A stretch of 39,169 bases of DNA from an uncultured Bacteroidales bacterium (GTDB taxonomy: Bacteria > Bacteroidota > Bacteroidia > Bacteroidales > FEN-979): positions 1-39,169 of the forward strand of contig CAIMWF010000119.1 in assembly GCA_903845055.1 (NCBI GenBank). The letters are read 5' to 3'. Under the pieces are notes generated by a model. The model was not told where the DNA came from. It searched no databases and saw nothing but the letters and a program-made list of their open reading frames with translations. This document shows, one piece after another, positions 8,639 to 15,401 of the stretch (positions are counted from its first letter, which is position 1; each line of letters opens with the position of its first letter). Both the position numbers and the translations under genes were made by a program.

Positions 8639-8719
8639 GCCGTACAGTTCAGGACCACCTGAAAATCATACAATAAACAATTCCATAACCCACAACAACC
8701 TTTTAATTCTTCAACTGAT

Positions 8720-10231
8720 ATGATGAAAGAACGCGCATCCGGCATCCTGCTCCATCCCACTTCACTACCCGGAAAATATGGCATCGGCACCCTGGGAAGG
8801 GCCGCTTATGAATTTATCGACTTCCTGGTAAAAGCAAAACAGCAATACTGGCAGATGCTGCCGTTGGGCCCCACCGGTTATGCCGATTCACCCTACCAGT
8901 GTTTTTCATCCCATGCGGGCAATCCCAACCTGATCGACCTCGACCTGCTGGTTAAAAGCCGACTGCTTCAGCCTGCCGACCTGGAGGATTATCCTCATTT
9001 TTCCGACAGCACCATCAACTTTGAAGGGATCCAGCAAACCAGGCTTCCTCTGCTTAAAAAAGCATTCCAGTCGTTCACCACCTATGCCGACAGTACTGAA
9101 AAACTGGCCTACCGCAACTTCCTGAAGGACCAGTCGAAGTGGATCAGCGATTACGCGATTTTCAGGGCCATCAAGGCAAACCGAAACCAGAAACCCTGGT
9201 ACCAGTGGGAAGACCCGTTAAAGAGGCGGGAACCGGAAGCGATCCAGGCCATCCAGGCATTGCTGCACGAAGAGATCGATTTTAACAAATTCCAGCAGTT
9301 CCTTTTCTTCAAACAATGGATCGCCGTGAGGGAATATGCATCGAACCACAAGGTCAGGATCATCGGCGACATACCCCTGTATGTGGCACTCGACAGCGCC
9401 GATGCCTGGGCGAATCCCGAACTGTTCGAATTCAACGGCCAGCTGAACCCGGTCAGGGTCGGCGGGGTGCCCCCCGATTATTTCAGCGAAACAGGCCAGT
9501 TGTGGGGCAACCCGCTTTTCCGCTGGGATGTGCTCAAAGCCCAGGGATACCGCTGGTGGATCGACCGCATCAGGACCAACCTTTTCCTTTACGACATCAT
9601 CAGGATCGACCATTTCAGGGGGTTTGCAGCATACTGGGCCGTACCCTACGGCGAAAAAACCGCCATCAACGGAAAATGGATCCCCTGCCCGGGGAAGGAG
9701 TTCTTCGAAGCGCTGCGAAATGAATTCGGCGACCTGCCCATCATCGCCGAAGACCTTGGGGTGATCACCCCCGATGTGGAGGAACTTCGCGACAGTTTCG
9801 GGCTTCCAGGGATGAAGATCCTGCAGTTCGCCTTCGATTCGTCCGAAGCGAACGATTACATACCCTACAATTATGTTAAAAACTGCATCGTCTACACCGG
9901 CACCCACGACAACGATACCGTGGTTGGCTGGTTTGAGAACGCTTCTGCCGCCGATCGCGCCTACGTGCTCGATTACCTGAACACCAACGACCACGACATC
10001 CACTGGTCCTTCATCCGGCTGGCCTGGGCCTCGGTTGCGAATACCGCCATCCTCCCCATGCAGGACCTGCTGGGGCTGAAAACATCCGCCCGCATGAACC
10101 TTCCCGGAACCACCCGGGACAACTGGCAGTGGCGCGTCGCAGCCGATGCCTTCACCCCCGAACTCGCAGCAAAACTGGCACATTTGACTGTTACTTATGG
10201 AAGAACAAAAAAATTAAAAATTACTAATTAA
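8720..10231 (+). CDS. malQ: 4-alpha-glucanotransferase (amylomaltase, GH77)
   Basis: This cytoplasmic enzyme transfers maltooligosaccharyl units between glucan chains and releases glucose, processing imported maltodextrins. The 503-residue protein begins RASGILLHPTSLPGKYGIG and carries the substrate loop GYADSPYQCFSSHAGNP. The catalytic residues are Asp297 (RIDHFRG), Glu344 (IAEDLG) and Asp397 (GTHDNDT). The length fits the short Thermus-type amylomaltase; it lacks the N-terminal starch-binding domains of the long DPE2-like MalQ found in many Bacteroides. The last residues (KKLKITN) and the stop are encoded by an A/T repeat that flanks the inserted four-helix bundle gene. The original C-terminus may therefore have been a little different. 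Confidence 0.95.
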   Translation: MMKERASGILLHPTSLPGKYGIGTLGRAAYEFIDFLVKAKQQYWQMLPLGPTGYADSPYQCFSSHAGNPNLIDLDLLVKSRLLQPADLEDYPHFSDSTINFEGIQQTRLPLLKKAFQSFTTYADSTEKLAYRNFLKDQSKWISDYAIFRAIKANRNQKPWYQWEDPLKRREPEAIQAIQALLHEEIDFNKFQQFLFFKQWIAVREYASNHKVRIIGDIPLYVALDSADAWANPELFEFNGQLNPVRVGGVPPDYFSETGQLWGNPLFRWDVLKAQGYRWWIDRIRTNLFLYDIIRIDHFRGFAAYWAVPYGEKTAINGKWIPCPGKEFFEALRNEFGDLPIIAEDLGVITPDVEELRDSFGLPGMKILQFAFDSSEANDYIPYNYVKNCIVYTGTHDNDTVVGWFENASAADRAYVLDYLNTNDHDIHWSFIRLAWASVANTAILPMQDLLGLKTSARMNLPGTTRDNWQWRVAADAFTPELAAKLAHLTVTYGRTKKLKITN

Positions 10232-10242
10232 TAATTACTAAT
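10221..10242 (+). repeat. Left inverted repeat flanking the four-helix bundle gene
   Basis: TTACTAAT occurs at 10221-10228 and 10235-10242. It is the reverse complement of the ATTAGTAA units at 10634-10669. The repeat overlaps the last codons and stop of malQ. Confidence 0.65.
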
Positions 10243-10260
10243 GAATTGACGTTGACTTTT

Positions 10261-10620
10261 ATGAAGGAAGGTAACCTGATACAAGTCAAAACATATTTAT
10301 TTGCACTTAGGATTGTAAAGCTTTACAGGTATCTCGCTGATAAGAAGAAGGAATTTGTCCTTTCAAAGCAGTTATTGAAAAGTGGCACTTCAATTGGCGC
10401 AAATGTCGAAGAGGCGATCGGAGGTCAGACAAAACGGGATTTTATCAGTAAAATTTCCATTGCATACAAAGAAGCCAGGGAAACACACTATTGGATAAGA
10501 CTTCTGAGGGATTCAAAGTTCATTACTGAAAAACAGGCTATATCTATTTTAAGTGATGTGGAAGAAATTTTAAAAATTCTGACCAGCATTCAAATCACCA
10601 CTAAAAAAGACCAGGGTTAA
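10261..10620 (+). CDS. Four-helix bundle protein (23S rRNA intervening-sequence-protein family)
   Basis: This small 119-residue, all-helical protein belongs to the IVP-like four-helix bundle family. Recognisable parts are TYLFALRIVKLYRYL, then LSKQLLKSGTSIGANVEEA, then FISKISIAYKEARETHYWIRLL. The family was first seen within intervening sequences of 23S rRNA genes. It is scattered through Bacteroidota genomes as single genes of unknown function. The ATG at 10261 is chosen; the frame is open to a TTG at 10246. The gene is clearly more A/T-rich than malQ and the amylase on either side. It is bordered by inverted 7-bp repeats, which suggests insertion into the malQ-amylase junction. Confidence 0.88.
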   Translation: MKEGNLIQVKTYLFALRIVKLYRYLADKKKEFVLSKQLLKSGTSIGANVEEAIGGQTKRDFISKISIAYKEARETHYWIRLLRDSKFITEKQAISILSDVEEILKILTSIQITTKKDQG

Positions 10621-10633
10621 CGGGTCAAATGTA

Positions 10634-10669
10634 ATTAGTAATTAGTAATTAGTAATCAGTAATCAGCAA
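10634..10669 (+). repeat. Right 7-bp tandem repeat flanking the four-helix bundle gene
   Basis: Three copies of ATTAGTA are followed by ATCAGTA and ATCAGCA, giving five consecutive 7-bp units that end a few bases before the amylase ATG at 10676. The units are inverted relative to the TTACTAAT copies at 10221-10242. Confidence 0.75.
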
Positions 10670-10675
10670 CTTGCC

Positions 10676-12517
10676 ATGTATCGTCTGACATACCTGTATT
10701 TCCTTTTATTCCCAATAACTCTCTTTTCCCAGGAGCTGGCCAGGATCGACCCTCCCTTCTGGTGGACGGGGTTCAAGAACCCGGAGGTGCAGTTGATGGT
10801 TTATGGAAAGAACATTGCTGAAACCAGGGTTTCCGTCGATTATCCCGGGCTGGCAATCAACAAGATCAGCAAGGTCGCCAACCCGAACTACCTTTTTATC
10901 GACCTGACCCTCGAGGCCGCCACAAAACCCGGCATCGCCACCATCCTTTTCAGGACAAAGGAGAACAAAGTTGCCGCGAAATACGCTTATGAACTGAAAG
11001 CCCGCAAAAAGGGTTCGGCGGCTCGAAAAAGCTTTACCTCCTCCGACGTGATCTACCTGCTGATGCCCGACCGTTTCGCAAACGGCGATCCGACAAACGA
11101 CAACGTGGAAGGATCGGCCGAACCTGTTGACCGGATGAACCCCGACGGCCGGCATGGCGGCGATATCAAAGGAATTGCCGACCACCTCGATTACATCAGG
11201 GAGCTCGGCGTGACCACCATCTGGATCAACCCGCTGCTTTTGAACAACCAGTCGAAGTACTCTTACCACGGCTATTCCATCGGAGATTATTACAAAACCG
11301 ATCCCAGGTTCGGGACCAACGAGGATTATGTGAAACTTGCCGACGCCAGCCACCAGCGGGGCATGAAACTGGTAATGGACATGGTGCTGAACCATTGCGG
11401 CAGCGGACACTGGTGGATGAACGATCTCCCCTCGCCCGACTGGATCAACCAGTGGCCCGAATTCACCCGGACCAACTACAGGGCCGGCACCTCCACCGAT
11501 CCCTACGCCTCGGCCGCCGACAGCAGCCAGTTCGTGGGCGGCTGGTTCGACAACACCATGCCCGACCTGAACCAGCACAACCCCTTCCTAAAAAACTACC
11601 TGATCGAGAACACTATCTGGTGGATCGAATATGCCGGTCTCGATGGCATCAGGCAGGATACGCATCCATACTCCTTCAAGGAGATGACGGCCGAATGGGG
11701 CAAGCGGATCGCCGTGGAATATCCCGCCTTCAACATGGTGGGCGAATGCTGGATGGGATTCCCCGCTTCGGTGGCCTACTGGCAAAAAGATGCTTTGAAC
11801 CGGGATCACTACAATTCGTGGCTGCCGTCGGTGTTCGATTTCCCGCTTTATGACGCCCTCAATAAAGCTTTCAATGAACCTGAATCCTGGAATACCGGCA
11901 TCCTGAGGATATACGACGTCCTGTCGCAGGACTTTTCATACCCCAACCCCGGCAATATCGTCGTATTTGCCGACAACCACGATGTGAGCCGGTACCTCGA
12001 CAGCCAGAATAATGATGTGCGTAAACTTAAAATGGCCATGGCCCTTATACTGACCACCCGCGGGATTCCCGAAATATATTACGGCACAGAAATCCTGATG
12101 ACCTCGGGCGACCACCAGGGCGACGGGAACAAGCGCCGGGATTTCCCGGGCGGCTGGCCGGGCGACGAACGCAATGCCTTTACCGCACAGGGCCGCACCG
12201 ACCAGCAGAACGATATGTACGGTTACCTTCATACCTTGCTGGAGTGGCGTAAAACCAAAGAGGTGATACACACCGGCAAATTCCTCCATTTCATTCCTTC
12301 GGGAGGCATTTATACATATTTCAGGTACAATGCCAGCGAGGCGGTGATGGTGGTCATGAACAACAACGAGGAGACAAAAACGGTTGAAACCAAACGTTTT
12401 TCCGAGATCCTTAAAAAATATAAAACGGGTATCGACGTGGTAACAGGGAGTGGCGTGAAGGACCTTTCAAGCCTGGTGATTCCGGGGAAGACGGCAATGA
12501 TTATTGAATTAAGGTAG
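10676..12517 (+). CDS. Periplasmic neopullulanase/cyclomaltodextrinase-like alpha-amylase (SusA-like, GH13)
   Basis: This enzyme should cleave alpha-1,4 bonds in maltooligosaccharides, cyclodextrins or pullulan fragments. The 613-residue precursor has a signal peptide (1-18, ending TLFS) without a lipobox, so it is probably soluble in the periplasm. An N-terminal Ig-like domain (about 20-115; RIDPPFWWTGFKNPEVQLMV) is typical of the cyclomaltodextrinase group. It is followed by the barrel with DMVLNH, GIRQDTHPY (nucleophile Asp328), GECWMG (acid/base Glu357) and ADNHDVSR (Asp436), then a beta C-domain. The GIRQDTHPY motif is characteristic of SusA-type neopullulanases. Its stop codon falls inside an 8-bp tandem repeat. 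Confidence 0.93.
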   Translation: MYRLTYLYFLLFPITLFSQELARIDPPFWWTGFKNPEVQLMVYGKNIAETRVSVDYPGLAINKISKVANPNYLFIDLTLEAATKPGIATILFRTKENKVAAKYAYELKARKKGSAARKSFTSSDVIYLLMPDRFANGDPTNDNVEGSAEPVDRMNPDGRHGGDIKGIADHLDYIRELGVTTIWINPLLLNNQSKYSYHGYSIGDYYKTDPRFGTNEDYVKLADASHQRGMKLVMDMVLNHCGSGHWWMNDLPSPDWINQWPEFTRTNYRAGTSTDPYASAADSSQFVGGWFDNTMPDLNQHNPFLKNYLIENTIWWIEYAGLDGIRQDTHPYSFKEMTAEWGKRIAVEYPAFNMVGECWMGFPASVAYWQKDALNRDHYNSWLPSVFDFPLYDALNKAFNEPESWNTGILRIYDVLSQDFSYPNPGNIVVFADNHDVSRYLDSQNNDVRKLKMAMALILTTRGIPEIYYGTEILMTSGDHQGDGNKRRDFPGGWPGDERNAFTAQGRTDQQNDMYGYLHTLLEWRKTKEVIHTGKFLHFIPSGGIYTYFRYNASEAVMVVMNNNEETKTVETKRFSEILKKYKTGIDVVTGSGVKDLSSLVIPGKTAMIIELR

Positions 12518-12534
12518 CAAGGTAGCGAGGTAGC
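12511..12534 (+). repeat. 8-bp tandem repeat at the end of the neopullulanase gene
   Basis: AAGGTAGC, AAGGTAGC and GAGGTAGC stand in tandem. The TAG of the first unit is the stop codon of the amylase. Confidence 0.7.
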
Positions 12535-12584
12535 GAAAAAGTAAAAAAAGATATTTCCCGATGAAAGTCACCCGTGTACGATCG

Positions 12585-12612
12585 TAATATTTAATTTTTA
12601 ATTTTAAATTTT
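12585..12612 (+). repeat. AT-rich spacer repeat before the second transporter
   Basis: TAATATTTAATTTTTAATTT-type sequence immediately precedes the ATG at 12619 and closely resembles the spacer at 1422-1449. No TAnnTTTG promoter box is recognisable in it. Confidence 0.45.
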
Positions 12613-12618
12613 CTTTCC

Positions 12619-13914
12619 ATGATTGGCATCCAGAAACGCCTCAGCAACATGTTCTACATCATCCTAGGCCTGCCCAGCACGGCCATGGGTTTTGCACTGT
12701 CCATCCAGATCGCGGTCCTCAGCTGGATTCTCCGTACGCGGTACCACCTGGAAATCGACCAGATCGGCATCGTATGGGCCGCAGGTCCTATCGCGGGGAT
12801 CCTCGGCCAGCCCATCATCGGGCTGATCAGCGACAAAGCATGGTTCTGGGGCGGGCGCCGGAGGCCCTTCATCATTATTGGCGGCATCCTGGCGGCCCTG
12901 ATGATCTTTGCGCTGCCCAACATCGACCGGATCAGCAACTTTTTCGGCATTGCCAGCGTGATGGCCGTAGCCGTGGCCGTGGCCCTCACCCTCGACCTCT
13001 CGATCAACATCAGCTTCAACCCCACCCGTTCGATCATCGCCGACGTAACTCCCGACGGCCAGCCGCGCACCAAGGGCTATACCTGGATGCAGTCGATCTC
13101 GAACCTGTTCGGCAGCGGGGCCTACCTGATGGGCGCCCTGATCGGCAACTACTTCCTGATTTACGCGGGTGTCATCATTGTGCTGATCTTTTCAATTGGT
13201 CCCCTGTTGTTTATCGAGGAGCCCCGCGTTCTTGCAGCCAACACCCCGGAACCCGGAGTCAACCCGATGAAAAAAAACGATGCCGGTCAGATGGTTGCCG
13301 CAGCACCTGCCACCCAATGGGTTGAACTTTTCAAGCTGTATTTTGCTCATGGTTTCTCCTGGCTTGGCATCCAGACCATGTTTGTATACATGTTCGCCTT
13401 TCTTGAGCAAAAACTGCCCGGGCTGACCACCCTGTCGGTGGATGACCGCAACAAGAGACTCGGGCAGATGATCGGCTGGTCCTTCTTTATCCTGAACGCG
13501 GTGGGCGCCATCTGGCCGGCTTTCCTGCTCGAACCCATGAGCAAAAAGCTGGGTCGCGTGAAAACCCATGCCCTGATGGTGGGCACCATGGCCGTTGGCT
13601 ATTTCGGCATCGTTTTCTTTGCCAGCAGCGAAATCCTCCTATATTCGATGATGTGCATCCTCACCCTGGGCTGGGCCGCGGTGGTCAGCCTGCCCTTCGC
13701 CATCATGTCAGAAAAGGTTGACAAACACCGCATGGGGTTTTTCATGGGGATATTCAACCTCTCGGTGGTGCTGCCCCAGCTGGTCGCCAGCTCGGTAATC
13801 GGCACAGTGATCAAACACGCCGGCGACAAGAGCATGATCTTTATCATCAGCGGCACCTCTCTTGCCATTTCAGCGGCACTCTGGCTGCTGGTCTCCGACA
13901 AGCAAAAATCATGA
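12619..13914 (+). CDS. Second MFS sugar transporter, SLC45/GPH-like
   Basis: This 431-residue polytopic inner-membrane protein has about 12 TM segments. It shares the key region of the carrier at 7316: GQPIIGLISD followed by GGRRRPFIIIGG near residue 78. It also shares the late segment GFFMGIFNLSVVLPQLVAS, matching GVMMGIFNLFIVVPQVIAS of the other protein. The two are therefore paralogues, though too different to be a recent duplication. Likely substrates are maltose or maltooligosaccharides, inferred from context. Its stop overlaps the start of the esterase gene by 4 bases (ATGA), which implies translational coupling. Confidence 0.87.
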   Translation: MIGIQKRLSNMFYIILGLPSTAMGFALSIQIAVLSWILRTRYHLEIDQIGIVWAAGPIAGILGQPIIGLISDKAWFWGGRRRPFIIIGGILAALMIFALPNIDRISNFFGIASVMAVAVAVALTLDLSINISFNPTRSIIADVTPDGQPRTKGYTWMQSISNLFGSGAYLMGALIGNYFLIYAGVIIVLIFSIGPLLFIEEPRVLAANTPEPGVNPMKKNDAGQMVAAAPATQWVELFKLYFAHGFSWLGIQTMFVYMFAFLEQKLPGLTTLSVDDRNKRLGQMIGWSFFILNAVGAIWPAFLLEPMSKKLGRVKTHALMVGTMAVGYFGIVFFASSEILLYSMMCILTLGWAAVVSLPFAIMSEKVDKHRMGFFMGIFNLSVVLPQLVASSVIGTVIKHAGDKSMIFIISGTSLAISAALWLLVSDKQKS

Positions 13915-15362
13915 CAGGCTCCCTTTCACCGGCAAAATGGACCATCCTGCTGCTTTTTATAATGGCAGGAGCTCCCACGGCACAATGCCAGACCTTCGCA
14001 AGCCTCGTTGCAAGGCTGAATTCGTTGCCCGAGCCTGCAAGGCAGGCAGTCGCCGACAGTTTCATGAACGCGGGTCATTTGCTGCCCTATGCCGAATCGG
14101 ATACCCTGGTCCATTTTGTGTACAACAGCCCCGCCACTGCCGTATCCATGGCCGGCGACGCAACAGGCTGGAATCCGAACCGGGTCTTCACCCTTGTCAG
14201 CGGTTGCAATTTCAGGTACCTTGACGCCTTGTTTGATCCGGATGCGCGGCTTGATTACAAGCTGGTTATCAATTCGGGCACCTGGATCCTTGATCCCGGC
14301 AACCCGTTCACCTGCACCGGCGGGTTCGGCCCCAATTCCGAACTGCGGATGCCTGCCTACCAGGTTCCCCCCGAGGTCAGCTATCACCCGGCGATACCGC
14401 ACGGGACGGTGAAGGACACGATTTTCCACAGTGCGCTCCTCGGCAACAGCCGTCATGTATGGATCTACCTGCCTCCCGGTTATCCTTCGGGAGTCACCGC
14501 CTACCCCCTGATTCTTTTCCACGACGGGCCCGATTACCTCAATCTCGGCAATGCCGCCAACATCCTCGATTACCTGATTTCGGAACACCTGGTCGCGCCG
14601 GTCATCGGCATCTTTGTCCCGCCGGTCGACCGCACCGCCGAATATGCCGGAAGCAGCATCGACAAATTTACCGGGTTTGTTACCGACGAGCTCATGCCCG
14701 TGATCGACGCCAGGTACCAAACGAGCACCGATCCTGCCAACCGGGCCATGGCCGGGGCCTCCGACGGGGGCAACATCTCGCTCTACATCGGCATGAAGCA
14801 TCCTGAACAGTTCGGAAAGATCGCGGCCCAGTCGAGCGATGTGCAGACGGTGATCAGCAACACCTTCTCAACCGGTCCCCGGCTGAACCTGGCATTGTAC
14901 ATCGATATCGGCACCTACGACATCGCAGAGCTGATCCCGATGGTGCACGGGCTGCGCGACATATTGCAGTCGAATGGATACAGTTACCAGTTCAGGGAAT
15001 GGCATGAAGGCCACAGCTGGGGCAACTGGAAAGGGCACCTGAGGCTTCCGCTGATGCAATTTTTCCCATACACCACCGGCATGAATGAACCATCAGCAAA
15101 GCCCGGTCCTGAACTCCTTCCCAACCGTCCAAACCCCTTCCACGACCTTACGCTGATCCCTTTTAAGGCAGAAAACGGGTCGGATATCGAAATTTCGGTC
15201 ACGGATATCACCGGCAGGATTACCGAAATCATTTATTCCGGAAAGGTTTCCGGCTCCGGATACACGATCGGTTATCACCATCATCAAAAACCCGGATCCT
15301 ACATACTGACGCTTAGTGAACATCATAAAATCCGCAGCAGCGAGATCATCCAGGCATTTTAA
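13911..15362 (+). CDS. T9SS-exported esterase with N-terminal CBM48-like domain (esterase D / enterochelin esterase-like)
   Basis: This is a 483-residue secreted alpha/beta-hydrolase. After an export signal (about 8-26) comes a CBM48/E-set-like domain (about 55-150; VSMAGDATGWNPN, LDYKLVINSGTWILDP). An esterase domain (about 160-385) then begins HSALLGNSRHVWIYLPPGY. It carries the nucleophile Ser284 in GASDGG and a likely catalytic His368 in EGHSWGNW. A T9SS type A sorting domain (about 400-483; NRPNPFHDLTLIPF, VTDITGRITEI) ends the protein. Relatives include IroE/Fes-type and feruloyl/acetyl esterases, so the substrate cannot be read from sequence. The overlap with a sugar transporter suggests that it acts on a substituted or acylated glucan, which is inference. 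Confidence 0.85.
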   Translation: MTGSLSPAKWTILLLFIMAGAPTAQCQTFASLVARLNSLPEPARQAVADSFMNAGHLLPYAESDTLVHFVYNSPATAVSMAGDATGWNPNRVFTLVSGCNFRYLDALFDPDARLDYKLVINSGTWILDPGNPFTCTGGFGPNSELRMPAYQVPPEVSYHPAIPHGTVKDTIFHSALLGNSRHVWIYLPPGYPSGVTAYPLILFHDGPDYLNLGNAANILDYLISEHLVAPVIGIFVPPVDRTAEYAGSSIDKFTGFVTDELMPVIDARYQTSTDPANRAMAGASDGGNISLYIGMKHPEQFGKIAAQSSDVQTVISNTFSTGPRLNLALYIDIGTYDIAELIPMVHGLRDILQSNGYSYQFREWHEGHSWGNWKGHLRLPLMQFFPYTTGMNEPSAKPGPELLPNRPNPFHDLTLIPFKAENGSDIEISVTDITGRITEIIYSGKVSGSGYTIGYHHHQKPGSYILTLSEHHKIRSSEIIQAF

Positions 15363-15401
15363 TCATGAACAGGAGATTGTAACAAACACAAATACATCCA
15401 T

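Noticed and set aside
10261-10620. Four-helix bundle gene as the accessory protein of a diversity-generating retroelement
   Set aside because: No reverse transcriptase, template repeat or variable repeat is present in the window.
10634-10669. Short regularly spaced repeats as a possible CRISPR array
   Set aside because: Units are 7 bp and directly tandem, with no spacers and no cas genes nearby.
12572-12600. Similarity of GTGTACG..GTAATATT at 12574-12590 to a stretch near 35544-35560
   Set aside because: The match is short and A/T-rich at one end, and there is no third copy; chance is a sufficient explanation.
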